A stretch of 64,000 nt of DNA from Flectobacillus roseus (GTDB lineage Bacteria; Bacteroidota; Bacteroidia; Cytophagales; Spirosomataceae): assembly GCF_030056665.1 (NCBI RefSeq), contig NZ_JASHIG010000025.1. The stretch is one strand, 5' to 3'. Positions 51,880 through 62,400 of this stretch are shown in pieces. Position numbers and translations under genes: made by a program. Under the pieces are notes generated by a model. That model had not been told where the DNA came from. It searched no databases and saw only the letters and a list, made by a program, of their open reading frames with translations. Numbering within the stretch: position 1 is the first letter of the stretch; each line of letters opens with the position of its first letter.

Positions 51880-54228
51880 TTATTTTCCGATAAAACTGTA
51901 TTGAATTCCCATCACAAAAGTGCGTGGTGCAGCAGGAGTGAAGGTCGTGCGGTCGGTAGAAGCGTTACCTCTTGTAGCATTTGTGGCATAAAGCGCGTCT
52001 GTGGCATTCATGATGTTGGTGAATACCTCAAAGCCTTTCCAACGATAGCCAATACGGAAGTTGACTAAGTCATATCCTCCATAAGTCACGGTATTGATTT
52101 GGTTTTGATACCATTGTCCTAAGTGTTGCCATTCTAAAGCTGTTCTTAAGCCCTTAAACCATGTAGGATAGTAACTAACCTCGGTATTCCACATCCAACG
52201 GGGTGCCGAAGGCATATCTTTGCCATTTACATCTTTGATGGCATCTGTAGATTTTTGACTCAACGTAAATTCGATAAAGCGGTGTACCGAGTAAGTTCCA
52301 CCACCTCTAATCGACAATTCTTTGCTAGGGCGATAGGTGATACCCAATTCTATGCCTTTATGTTCTGTTTTACCTGCTGCCTGATAGTCTGTTGAATTAT
52401 CAGGTTGGCGAATACTCAACAATTCGTTACGACCGTCCATTTGGTAAATCGATGCGTCGACATATACTTTGTTTTTAAACAACGAAGCCCAACCACCCAC
52501 TTCAGTATTGGTAAATGTGGCAGGAATTAGGTTATAATAAAACAAGTCGCCATTTGCGGCAGGTGTTGGTCTTTTACGGAAAATAGCCGTCAAACCAGAA
52601 GGAGCAAAGCCTTGTGAGTAGTTGAAATAGACTCCCTTGCTATTGCCAAGATCATAAGTTAATCCCAATTTTGGCGTTACATTGGTATAGGTTTTACCAC
52701 CTCCAATACCTAAGCCCGTGGTTTTATCAATGTCCAAATTGTTTACGTAATCAAAAGTCATATTGTCATAACGCAACCCTGCTGATACATGCAATTTTTG
52801 GATTGGTTCAAAATCATATTGTAAGTAAGCAGCTGTATTATAGATTTTTGCGTTATAATCTGCAATTTTAATATCTGGACGCTCCTTTGTAATGGTATAT
52901 TTCTCTACTGATTTTCCATCAGCTCTTAATTTTGCTGCTAAGTCGATTTGATACGACCAATAATCATTAGGAGAATAGTCGATACTCGCTCCTGCGATTA
53001 GTTTTGAATTAAGAAAATCAAATTTCTGAGTATGTTGAGTAATCAAGCCTAAGCTTCTAAAATTGCTAGAGTTGATTTCGCCTCTTGCGGTAGTAGCTCC
53101 TGAAGTCCAGCGAATACCGTAGCTTGGATTTTGACCGTGTTCATTATCTCTTGCAAAAACGGTTACGTAGGTTTGAGAACCTTTTGCCCAATCCTTTTCA
53201 AATGTTAATCTTGTACGTAAAGAGTACGCCTTACGATACGTAAAATCCGTGGTACTAACATATTGACGATTATAGAACGCTACGCTGTCGACACTACCAC
53301 TTGTTTGTGAGTTGTATTTGGCATACGATAAGGTATAAATCAAGCGAGCTTTTGGATTGATTTGGTATTCCAAACGAGCATATTGTGCATTTTTAGTATA
53401 GTCTGAGCTAGCCATCCAAGCATTAGTTTGGTCTGACACTAATCCTCCTACATATACACCTAGTTTACCGATTGTTGCGCCAGCACCGTATTGTACTCGA
53501 CGGAAACCCCATTGGTCAAATTGAATACCAGCGCGTGCAGTAGGTACTGCCGTAGGTCTTTGAGAAATAAAGTTTACAGCTCCACCAACAGCTTCAGGTC
53601 CATAAATAGATGATACGGGACCTTTTACCACTTCGATTGAGCTTACTGTAAATTGGTTCATTTCCAACAAAGAGTTGTGATTGAACACACCCATTGGACG
53701 AATAGGAACGCCATCTTCCATATACAAATAATAGGCGTTGGTAGTCATAGGCTGGCGAATCGACATTGAGTGTTGTTCATTACCTAAGTTTACCATCAAA
53801 ACACCTGGCGTTTTGTTGACTACTTCATAAATAGCCGTCGGTTTAGCCTCTTCTATTTGCTTTGGTGTTAATTTACTAATGGCAATCGGAGCTTCAGTTC
53901 GTAAACCTGCCTCACGGTTGGCGGTTACTATAACTTGTTGTAAATCATGGGTTTCTTGCTCTAATGAAACTGAAATAGTCTTTTGATTAGCCGTGGGAAT
54001 CGTTGTTTTTTTATACCCAACAAAAGAAATAGTGATGCTTGTTGGCGTATTTTTTAGACTAAACAGACCTTGTTGATTTGTAACTGCACCAACACCATTA
54101 GCTTCAATATTGGCACCTATTAGAGGCTCATGAGTAACACTGTCAAATACTTTCCCTGTGATCTGGGCATTAGAGATGAATGCGATTGTGCTCAATAGCA
54201 TAACCGACAGGATACGTAAAAAATACAT
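51880..54228 (-). CDS. TonB-dependent receptor with carboxypeptidase-like domain
   Basis: A 782-aa receptor with a signal peptide ending near 'IAFISNA' (residue 21), a carboxypeptidase-regulatory-like domain ('QITGKVFDSVTHEPLIGANIEANGVGAVTNQQGLFSL', about 22-100), TonB-box-like 'LQQVIVTANREAG', plug ('VNKTPGVLMVNLGNEQHSMSIRQPMTTNAYYLYMEDGVPIRPMGVFNHNSLLEMNQFTVSSIEVVKGPVSSIYGPEAVGGAVNFISQ') and barrel ending 'RTFVMGIQYSFIGK'. Two PepSY membrane genes follow on the same strand, which points to a siderophore-type or metal-chelate cargo. Confidence 0.92.
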   Translation of the reverse strand: MYFLRILSVMLLSTIAFISNAQITGKVFDSVTHEPLIGANIEANGVGAVTNQQGLFSLKNTPTSITISFVGYKKTTIPTANQKTISVSLEQETHDLQQVIVTANREAGLRTEAPIAISKLTPKQIEEAKPTAIYEVVNKTPGVLMVNLGNEQHSMSIRQPMTTNAYYLYMEDGVPIRPMGVFNHNSLLEMNQFTVSSIEVVKGPVSSIYGPEAVGGAVNFISQRPTAVPTARAGIQFDQWGFRRVQYGAGATIGKLGVYVGGLVSDQTNAWMASSDYTKNAQYARLEYQINPKARLIYTLSYAKYNSQTSGSVDSVAFYNRQYVSTTDFTYRKAYSLRTRLTFEKDWAKGSQTYVTVFARDNEHGQNPSYGIRWTSGATTARGEINSSNFRSLGLITQHTQKFDFLNSKLIAGASIDYSPNDYWSYQIDLAAKLRADGKSVEKYTITKERPDIKIADYNAKIYNTAAYLQYDFEPIQKLHVSAGLRYDNMTFDYVNNLDIDKTTGLGIGGGKTYTNVTPKLGLTYDLGNSKGVYFNYSQGFAPSGLTAIFRKRPTPAANGDLFYYNLIPATFTNTEVGGWASLFKNKVYVDASIYQMDGRNELLSIRQPDNSTDYQAAGKTEHKGIELGITYRPSKELSIRGGGTYSVHRFIEFTLSQKSTDAIKDVNGKDMPSAPRWMWNTEVSYYPTWFKGLRTALEWQHLGQWYQNQINTVTYGGYDLVNFRIGYRWKGFEVFTNIMNATDALYATNATRGNASTDRTTFTPAAPRTFVMGIQYSFIGK

Positions 54229-54420
54229 AATAATGTTTTAACTTTAAAATTGGAAAAAAGTACTAGAGGCACGATAAGGCTTTTTTGCTGGCATTACAGC
54301 AAAAGCAATAGAATGTCTCGGTATGAAAATGGAAAGTTTAATCAGGTAGGATTTTATCTTACCTGATTTTTATTTGGAGAAATCAATAGCACGAGGGGCA
54401 TATTTTTCCGAAAACAGATA

Positions 54421-54556
54421 CCGTTTATTTCAGATATCGGAAGTTGGATTTAGGAAGTGTAATCTTTTACATTTCTTAAAAAATAAAGGTATTTAACCTT
54501 CTTTCCGAAATCCGCAATCCCAAATCTGAAATAGCAGAAAATCCTTCATATAGTAT
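54421..54556 (-). repeat. Dispersed repeat, inverted copy of 32937-33060
   Basis: The reverse complement shares AAAGATTACACTTCC and AAATACCTTTATTTTTT and about 80 percent of other positions with 32937-33060, by eye. It fills much of the 385-bp gap between the Cys-motif gene and the TonB receptor; the rest (54229-54420) is the receptor's leader. Confidence 0.65.
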
Positions 54557-54613
54557 TGCTACTACATAGATGGATGCTATGCAGTACTATCGAAAATCCA
54601 AGAAAATGGGGGA

Positions 54614-55012
54614 TTAAGCCACGGTTGGTGGTTTGAGGAGAAAATTGAAATAAATAGAGGAGTAATTATTGTTGTAGATAGGAAAAGAGCATTTCTTTTT
54701 TATCTCAATAATATCATTTTCTAGTACTAAATCATGATTAATGGAAGGTACAATACAAGGAATTTCAAGGAGAATTCTGGCAAAAGCCATTCCTTTTTCT
54801 GAGGTTTCTTTTTGGTCTGCTGCGGCTACTCGTTTAGCCAAATAACATTTACCATTACAGTGTAAATCTGGTCTAAAACGATTTTCACAAAGATTTTGGA
54901 CAATATAGTCTTTACGAAGATTATAATCAACATATACCAGTGGCACGGCCATCATCCTGATAAACAGAAGGATAGCTAGTAGCAATGCCGCTATGTTGTA
55001 TTTTTTCTTCAA
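54614..55012 (-). CDS. Small secreted or membrane-anchored protein with C-x9-C-x3-C motif
   Basis: A 132-aa protein with one N-terminal hydrophobic helix (residues 6-28). It carries 'NLCENRFRPDLHCNGKCYLAKR', that is C42-x9-C52-x3-C56 with His51, and further cysteines at 86 and 108. I know similar short proteins of unknown function from Bacteroidota near metal-linked TonB receptors, but not a proven role. The Cys/His cluster suggests periplasmic metal binding, perhaps copper or iron. It is on the same strand and upstream of the TonB receptor and PepSY genes. Confidence 0.78.
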   Translation of the reverse strand: MKKKYNIAALLLAILLFIRMMAVPLVYVDYNLRKDYIVQNLCENRFRPDLHCNGKCYLAKRVAAADQKETSEKGMAFARILLEIPCIVPSINHDLVLENDIIEIKKKCSFPIYNNNYSSIYFNFLLKPPTVA

Positions 55013-55172
55013 AATTTTGGTCTAAATTTTCTGGACAAAGATAACTCAGCATTTTTAATCTAGCAAATGGATATACTGATATATCTGGGAAGAATCCCTG
55101 ATTCTTATTAGTTATGTTCAATATTTTTCTTAGAAATTTGCACTTTATTAAGAGATTTAAGACTTTATAAAT

Positions 55173-55646
55173 ATGCTTTATTCGTTTTTATTAGCGTTTC
55201 ATTCGTTTTGGAGATGGGTTGTTTTGCTTACGTTGGTGTTGAGTATCAGTAGAGCTTTTTTGGGTAAAAAAGGACATAGATCGTTTTCTAAAAAAGACCA
55301 ACAACTAAGCTTATTGACTTTGATTTCGGCACATATTCAACTAACTGTCGGCGTAGTATTGTATGCTATTAGCCCGATTATAAGTTATTTCTGGAATAAT
55401 TTTGGAAAGGCAGTTCATGAGCGACAAATTCGCTTTTTCGGAATGGAGCATATTACCGTCATGATTTCAGCGGTTGTAGTATTGACGATTGGTTTTTCAA
55501 AGGTCAAAAAGCAACAAGAAGATTATCAGAAGTTTAGCGATATGTTCTTGTGGTTTGGAATAACACTTTTACTGATTCTAAGCTCGATACCATGGTCATT
55601 TTCTCCGCTGACCAGCCGACCCAACTTTCGAGATTTTTCGTGGTAG
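55173..55646 (+). CDS. Small four-helix membrane protein with conserved histidines (cytochrome b-like, unproven)
   Basis: A 157-aa inner-membrane protein with four hydrophobic segments (about 5-28, 46-72, 92-108, 125-143). H10 ('LLAFHSFWRW'), H54 ('LISAHIQLTVG') and H93 ('GMEHITVMIS') lie within or at the ends of the helices and could bind haem. The motif 'HSFWRWVVLL' at the N-terminus is recurrent in Bacteroidota proteins of this size. It diverges from the Cys-motif gene across 160 bp. A redox role beside the iron genes is speculative. Confidence 0.78.
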   Translation: MLYSFLLAFHSFWRWVVLLTLVLSISRAFLGKKGHRSFSKKDQQLSLLTLISAHIQLTVGVVLYAISPIISYFWNNFGKAVHERQIRFFGMEHITVMISAVVVLTIGFSKVKKQQEDYQKFSDMFLWFGITLLLILSSIPWSFSPLTSRPNFRDFSW

Positions 55647-55690
55647 GAGATAGGATTGATAAGGCAAAACTTGCATCAATATTAATTGAA

Positions 55691-55735
55691 TACTAAAAAT
55701 TGCGAGATTATCCGATAATCTCGCAATTTTTAGTA
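55691..55735. terminator. 21-bp perfect hairpin between convergent genes
   Basis: The arms 55691-55711 and 55715-55735 (TACTAAAAATTGCGAGATTA and so on) are exact complements around CCG, with T/A runs on both strands. It terminates both the 55173 gene and the GH2 gene. Confidence 0.85.
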
Positions 55736-55754
55736 TTTGTCCACAGGGAATGAT

Positions 55755-55783
55755 ACTAGTTCAAGACTTAGTCTTGGACTTAT
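55755..55783. repeat. Dispersed hairpin repeat, copy 3
   Basis: This copy differs at one base from 14599-14627 (TTAGT for TTTGT at the loop). Confidence 0.7.
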
Positions 55784-55810
55784 TTTTTACAGTTTGTTAA
55801 AGCGTTTGCT

Positions 55811-58800
55811 CTAAAAAACTAACTTCCTTTTGACATTCGTGATATTTTCTTTACCCAAAGTCATTGGTTTCAAATAGAAAGAGTAGGTATAATCCTTTGC
55901 AGGAATCTGATGCTGTTCCAGAGGAGCAGCCACCTCGCTCCATGAATCGTTGCCGCCTACACCCATTTGCACAAGGTCGATATTGAGGGTAATATAGCCT
56001 GCATCTTGCAGTTTGTAGGTATGTTTGGCGTTTTGAATATTCGCTTCAGTATAAGGCCAAGCGCTCATGCTTAGTAAGCTATCTGCCACTACCAACAAAC
56101 CTGTTTGTTGTTTATTGCCTAAAAACATCCATCGTACATCGGTACGATTACCATTTTCTTGAGGTACCACATAGTTTTCCATAAACTCCTGAATAGCTTG
56201 TGAATAGATACCCACATCCATTCCTTGGCGTTTATCGGTATAGTTTTCCATCGGACCACGACCAAACCAAGTAATTTGCTCAAACTCACGACGAATTCCC
56301 ATTTGCATACCAACTTTAGGTAGATTGGGAAGTTTGAATTTTGGTGAGAAATGATAAGTTACTTTTACAACTCCTTGAGGATTAATGAGATATTGGATCG
56401 TGACATTCGCGCTATCGCCCACTAGGTTATAATTGGTCTTAACCAAAACACCTTTATCCGATTGTTCGGTTTTTACTTCTTTTACCTTTAATTGAACATT
56501 ATACCATTCTTTCATTTTGCGTTGTGGTTTCCAACCACGACGGTCATTGTCGGTCAATGGACGAGAGAAATGGGGGAGGAGCGGGGCGGATATTTGCTCT
56601 TTACCATTCAACAAATACGAGCTTAAAGCACCAGATTCTTTTGAAAAACTAAGTTTAAAGTTTTTATCAGAAACAATAACCTGTTTTTGCTCATCGTCGA
56701 CTTTTAAAGAGGATTTTAACGAAATAGTTTCTTTAATTTTTGCCTTAATTTCTAATTGATTACTGGCAACAACGAAACCTTTCTCAGCCCAAGGCTGAGT
56801 TTCTGGCAATAAGAATGAGATTTGAATATGATATTCTGAATTAGGTTTTAATACAGGTAAATACGAGGCAATATTCATTTGTGTGGAAGCTCCTGCCTCC
56901 AGGTTTAACTTTGGCAATGCCACTGTTTTTACTAAATAACCATCTTCAAAAACTTGTAACTGCATATCATAATATGAGGCATTGCGATGAGCATGACGAT
57001 TGAGAATTTGAATTTGTTTTCCTTCCAAATTACTCCATGTAACTTCTATACCTTGAAAAATTCTTTTGGCTTCAAACATGGCAGACTTTGGACTTCCATC
57101 GGCGTTTACTACGCCTTTTATGGTAAAATTATCAAAGTATTTTTCTCCAAAATCGCCGCCATAGGCATAATAAGGCTTACCTAAAGAATCCAATTTTACT
57201 AATCCTTGGTCTTTAAATTCCCAAATACAACCCCCAATTACGCGTGGAGTTTTACGGAAAATATCCCAAAACTCTTTCAAATTACCTGCACTATTTCCCA
57301 TGGCGTGGGCATATTCACAAAAGAAAATCGGGCGTGTATCACCATTAGGTTGATTTACCAAAAGCTCTGGCGTATAGATGCTAGGGTACATGCGACTGAC
57401 CATGTCTACGTAATACTGGTCGAGAGGGTTTTGAGTTCGATGCGAGTGGTCGTTGGGTTTGAGATAACGTGGGTCTTTAGGATCCATATAGCCCTCCAAT
57501 TTGGGACTTCCCATGGCTGGCTCATAATGTACTGGGCGAGTAATATCAAAATCATGCAACCAGGCCGCCATGGCTGCATGGTTTGGTCCACGACCCGCTT
57601 CGTTTCCTAAACTCCAAAAGATAATAGAAGGGTGATTTTTGTCACGCATCGCCATACGATTGCTACGTTCCAGATAGGCTCCCGTCCAAGCAGGGTCATT
57701 GCTGAGTTTGCCACCCAAACCATGTGTTTCGAGATTGGCTTCGTCAATGACAAAAATGCCATATTCGTCACAAAGTTCATATAGATAAGGATCGCTAGGA
57801 TAATGACTAGCACGGATACAATTGAAATTGAATTTCTTAATGGTCTGTATATCAGACAGTATATCTTCTCTCGACAAAGCTTTTCCTTTGGTCGGATGGT
57901 GGTCTGGACGGTTTACGCCATACAGATAAGTCTCACGTCCGTTAATTAAAAGCTTACTGTTTTTGGGAGAAAAATCAATGGAACGAAAACCAACTTTGCA
58001 ACTTTTTGCTTCCAAAACCGCTCCTGAGCTATCTTCTAGCGACATTACCAAAGTATAGAGATAAGGGTCTTCGTCGCTCCAAAGATGAGGTTGGTTGACT
58101 TTACTTTCCAATATCCCAAATTTGGCATTGTCCAAACGTGGATATACTTCATTGACAATACTTTCGACGGTACAAGAGAGTGGGGTAGTCCATACTGGCG
58201 CATTCTTTTTATCGTAAAGTTGAGCTTTGATAAGCGTCTTTTTCGAAATAGGTTTTCCTGTAAAATTATCAATACGAGGGCGAAGACTAAAAAGCGCCTC
58301 TTTGGAGTCTTTTCCTAACTTGGTTTGATAAAAGAAATCAGCAATACGAAGGCTTGGTTCGGTGTGTAGGAAGACTTCGCGGTGAATACCACTCATACGC
58401 CATTGGTCTTGGTCTTCTAAGAAAGAACCATCGCTCCAACGGATTACCCAAACTGAAATAGTATTTTCTCCTTCTTTCAAATAGGGAGTAATATTGAACT
58501 CAGAAGACAGAAAAGAATCTTCGGCATATCCTACAAATTGACCATTGAGCCAAACTTTATAAGCCGAACTTACCCCTCCAAAATGTAGATTGATTGTTTG
58601 CCCTTTCCAAGAAGTTGGAACCGTAAAACTTCGCTGGTAACAACCTACACCATTATAGTCTTTGGGTACAAAAGGTGGGTTGACAGGACGAAAAGGATAT
58701 ACAGCACTTTTATAAATAGGCTTGTCATAACCTTGCATTTCCCAAGAAGAAGGCACTGGTATTTTTTTCCAATCTTGTACTTTTTGCTGGTAAAAATCCT

Positions 58801-59095
58801 GTGGTTCGTCGCCAGGTTTTAGGGCAAATGCAAAATCCCAGTCTCCATTGAGCGACATATAACGGCCACTTTGCTCACGAGGTTTTTGGATGGCATCTTC
58901 GACGGACGCATAGGAATAGGCGGTAGCCCTTGAAGGCTCTCTATTGATACCACTTACTGATGGATCTTCATAAGGTTGTGTTTGATAAACCGTAGGTACT
59001 ACGGGTATAGGAGCGGGAGTTTTATCAACTAGTTGAGCCAAAGATACAAACGGTACAAACGCCAATGCCAGTCGAAAAAAGGTAAAATATTTCAT
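55811..59095 (-). CDS. GH2 family beta-galactosidase (LacZ-like), secreted
   Basis: The start at 59095 gives a signal peptide (MKYFTFFRLALAFVPFVSLAQ); the frame runs on to 59182 but that extension is unlikely. The 1094-aa product follows the five-domain LacZ plan: sugar-binding jelly roll ('MSLNGDWDFAFALKPGDEPQDFYQ', 'VSSAYKVWLNGQFVGYAEDSFLSSEFNITPYLKEGENTISVWVIRWSDGSFLEDQDQWRMSGIHREV'), beta-sandwich, TIM barrel, and C-terminal beta-galactosidase small-chain domains. E499 in 'FWSLGNEAGRG' is the acid/base and E594 in 'FFCEYAHAMGNS' the nucleophile. Secretion suggests use on glycan fragments, not lactose. It stands alone, away from the PUL, with the histidine-kinase gene divergent. Confidence 0.93.
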   Translation of the reverse strand: MKYFTFFRLALAFVPFVSLAQLVDKTPAPIPVVPTVYQTQPYEDPSVSGINREPSRATAYSYASVEDAIQKPREQSGRYMSLNGDWDFAFALKPGDEPQDFYQQKVQDWKKIPVPSSWEMQGYDKPIYKSAVYPFRPVNPPFVPKDYNGVGCYQRSFTVPTSWKGQTINLHFGGVSSAYKVWLNGQFVGYAEDSFLSSEFNITPYLKEGENTISVWVIRWSDGSFLEDQDQWRMSGIHREVFLHTEPSLRIADFFYQTKLGKDSKEALFSLRPRIDNFTGKPISKKTLIKAQLYDKKNAPVWTTPLSCTVESIVNEVYPRLDNAKFGILESKVNQPHLWSDEDPYLYTLVMSLEDSSGAVLEAKSCKVGFRSIDFSPKNSKLLINGRETYLYGVNRPDHHPTKGKALSREDILSDIQTIKKFNFNCIRASHYPSDPYLYELCDEYGIFVIDEANLETHGLGGKLSNDPAWTGAYLERSNRMAMRDKNHPSIIFWSLGNEAGRGPNHAAMAAWLHDFDITRPVHYEPAMGSPKLEGYMDPKDPRYLKPNDHSHRTQNPLDQYYVDMVSRMYPSIYTPELLVNQPNGDTRPIFFCEYAHAMGNSAGNLKEFWDIFRKTPRVIGGCIWEFKDQGLVKLDSLGKPYYAYGGDFGEKYFDNFTIKGVVNADGSPKSAMFEAKRIFQGIEVTWSNLEGKQIQILNRHAHRNASYYDMQLQVFEDGYLVKTVALPKLNLEAGASTQMNIASYLPVLKPNSEYHIQISFLLPETQPWAEKGFVVASNQLEIKAKIKETISLKSSLKVDDEQKQVIVSDKNFKLSFSKESGALSSYLLNGKEQISAPLLPHFSRPLTDNDRRGWKPQRKMKEWYNVQLKVKEVKTEQSDKGVLVKTNYNLVGDSANVTIQYLINPQGVVKVTYHFSPKFKLPNLPKVGMQMGIRREFEQITWFGRGPMENYTDKRQGMDVGIYSQAIQEFMENYVVPQENGNRTDVRWMFLGNKQQTGLLVVADSLLSMSAWPYTEANIQNAKHTYKLQDAGYITLNIDLVQMGVGGNDSWSEVAAPLEQHQIPAKDYTYSFYLKPMTLGKENITNVKRKLVF

Positions 59096-59490
59096 GAAAA
59101 TAGAATTAGATTCAAGACTAAAAATCTTTTCACTGTTTCTTAAAGAATATAATTTGATATACAAGCAGTGAAAGAAAATCAAAATTAATTCTAATACTCC
59201 TTTAAAAAGTTCTATATTTTTACAATAGATTGTATGATATTATCAGAGTTGAGGAACCTTTACGAAGGTTTGGGAGAATAGAGGGCTAAATTGATACATT
59301 AATTCCATCGACAAAACTAAAGCGGTATAAATTTTAGAAAATTTTCTGTCAAAAATCATTTTTAAAGTAGGTAATATATTCTATTTTGCTTTACAAGAAT
59401 GCAAACTTGCCTAAGTGTACTCAATAATAAATTACCAGCCTCACTTACTTTGAGGTTGATTCATATTGTTTATACTAAAATCAACAGAGT
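59096..59490. promoter_or_regulatory. Divergent intergenic region, GH2 / histidine kinase
   Basis: These 395 bp are AT-rich and hold no credible gene or repeat that I can see. Promoters for both flanking genes should lie here, but I find no convincing -33/-7 pair. Confidence 0.35.
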
Positions 59491-62400
59491 ATGTTGGATA
59501 TAATAAAGCATATTTCAAAACCCTATCTTCTGTTTACAATTGAGCAAAATAACTTTGTGGTTACTGAGCTCAATACAGCTTATTTGAACTACTCAGGAGT
59601 ATTGACAAAAACACAAGTATATGGTCATTCTTTTGAGGAGTTAGAGGCTCTTTTTGTACAAAATGAAGTGTATTTCAGGGAGTCTTTGCTTTCATTGAAA
59701 GAAGTATCAGCTACAAGCGCTACCAATACAGCATACATAAGTTTGAATAATACCGAGGTTGAAGTTCAAAATACGTACTTCCGAGAAAATGGTATTCAAT
59801 ACATCCTCCATATTATTACGATTGCCGAGAAAAGCAGTATATATCTTCCTGAGCTTTTTGAGACGGTAGTAGCGCATACTACCGATACGATTCTTATCAT
59901 GGATACCTTCAAAGAAGGCGCCGAACCTAAAATTTTATTTGCTAATAAGGCGTTTTGTGACCTTGTAGGATATTCTTTGAGCGAAATTCTGGGCAATAGC
60001 CCTATGATGTTTACTGGAGCAGAAACAGATCGTGAGCAAATTGATCGTTTACGTACCTCATCGGAGAACCATCAGCCAATACAACTGTCACTGTTAAATT
60101 ATAAAAAATCTGGTGAAAAGTTTTGGTTAAATATTTCTGTAACACCAATTTATGACAAAGCAGGTAATTTGATTCAATGGCTGTCAATAGGACGTGATAT
60201 TACAATTTATAAAAATGAAGAACTGAGAAAAGCATTTAAAGAAAAAGTTCGAACCTTATTTATACAACCCCAAAATCTCAATTTTATCCTTTCAGAACTG
60301 AGTTTTTTGATTACTAGTGAACTAGGTTTGAAAAATGTCGAGATTTGGCTCAATAGTTTTAATCATGATATAATACGTTTTGGAAATCAACAAAACTTTG
60401 TCTTTGAGGATGTTACGGAAGGTTCGGAATTTGCTATGAAGGTTTTTGCTTCAGAGCATCACTCTGGCGAAATCGTGGAGCTACCTGATAAGAAAGTTGT
60501 AGGTATTATGATGCAAGCACCCAAAGGGCTTTGGGGAGTACTCACCCTAGAAGTGCCAACAGGTTTGCTTTCAGATATCGAGCTAGATTGGTTCAAAAAT
60601 TTGGGCACGCTACTCATAAATGAAATAGAGCAAAAACAAGTGGCAGAGGAGTTAAAACAAATTTTCGATTTTGCGCCTGATATCATTTGTGTATTAGGTT
60701 TGGATGGTTTTTTCAAGAGGGTCAATCCTGCATTTTGTGACCTGTTGGGTTATTCAGAAAAAGAGTTATTGAGTAAAAAGTTCTATGAGTTTATTTATTC
60801 AGGAGACCGAAAGCCTACCCTAAATGCTTTCAAATCAGAAAAGGACTTTTCGAAAGTCTATCCTTTTGAAAATCGTTATGTGACCAAATCAGGCGAAATT
60901 TTGAGCATTGCTTGGCGTTCGACTATGCGCATGGATGGAAAACATTTATTGGCGATTGGTCGCGATATTACCGAAGAGTTGAAGCTGCAACAATTGCTAC
61001 ATCGCACCAATTTATTGTCCAAAATCGTGAGTTGGGAAATCAATCTTCAAACACATAGTATCTATGTATCAGATGTGATTCATGAAGTATTTGGCTACAC
61101 ACAAGAGGATTTTAAACTCAGTACAATTGAGGCTTTGGTTGAGGTTTATAAAGAGGGAGAACATCGTAAAAGAGCATTATTCTACATCAATAGAGCTATC
61201 CAAACAGGCGAAAATTGGGATGAGGAATTTATCATTCTATTACCCAATGGCACCGAACGATGGGTTAGGGTAATTGGTGAAACGGCTTTTGTCGATGGCA
61301 AATGTGAACGAGTATATGGCAGTGTCCAAGACATCAATAATAGAAAAATCAATGAATTAGCGCTTCAGGAGGTGATTCTTCAGAAAAACGAAATCCTCGA
61401 AACAACAGGAGATACCTTTATAATGCTCAACCAAGAATGGGTCGTGACTTATTGGAATGCACAGGCTACCAAACTCACAGGGATTTCGAAAGAGCAAATC
61501 GTTGGAAAAGTGATATGGGAGGTGTTTACCGAAAGTATTGAAACTGAGATTTTTAGCAACCTAGAGTACTCTCGCAAAAATCTGACACCTGTAACCTTTG
61601 AATCATTCTATGAGCCAATCGGTAAATGGGTAGAAATTCGATGTTTCCCTACGGAAGATATTATGAGCGTTTATGCTCGTGATATTACGGTGCAAAAAAT
61701 AACTCATCAACAGCTTAAAGAAGAAAGAAACTTGCTTCGGACGTTAATAGATAATTTGCCTGAGACCGTTTATTTTAAAGATACCGAAGCCCGAAAAGTT
61801 ATTAGCAATCGAGTTGACTATTTATTCTTGGGAGCTCAAAATGAACAAGAGGTTTTGGGTAAAACTGATTTGGAATTATTTGATAATGAGCTAGGTAAAA
61901 TCGGGTATGAACATGATATTCATATTCTACAAACTGGTGAGCCTTTGCTAAACTATGGGCAATTACACCAAACTCCAGGAAAGCCAGATTTATGGTTAGA
62001 GTCGAACAAAGTACCTGTTAAAAATGAAAAGGGCGATATAATGGGAGTACTAGGTATTGGGCGTGACATTACGGTGCAAAAGCAACAAGAGTTAGAACTA
62101 AAAAAACTTAACCTTGAGCTAGAGGAATACATCAAACAACTAGAGCTATCTAATACCGAGTTGGAACAGTTTGCGTATGTGGCTTCGCACGATTTGCAAG
62201 AACCGCTTCGAATGATTACCAATTTCCTTTCTCAAATCGAGCACAAATACGAGTCAGTTCTCGACGAGCGAGGGAAGCAATATATTTGGTATGCAGTCGA
62301 TGGAGCTAAACGAATGCGACAGATTATCTTGGATTTACTGGACTTTTCGAGAATAGGGCGAATAGAAGAAAAAAAACAGCTGGTTGACATCAGTGAAGTG

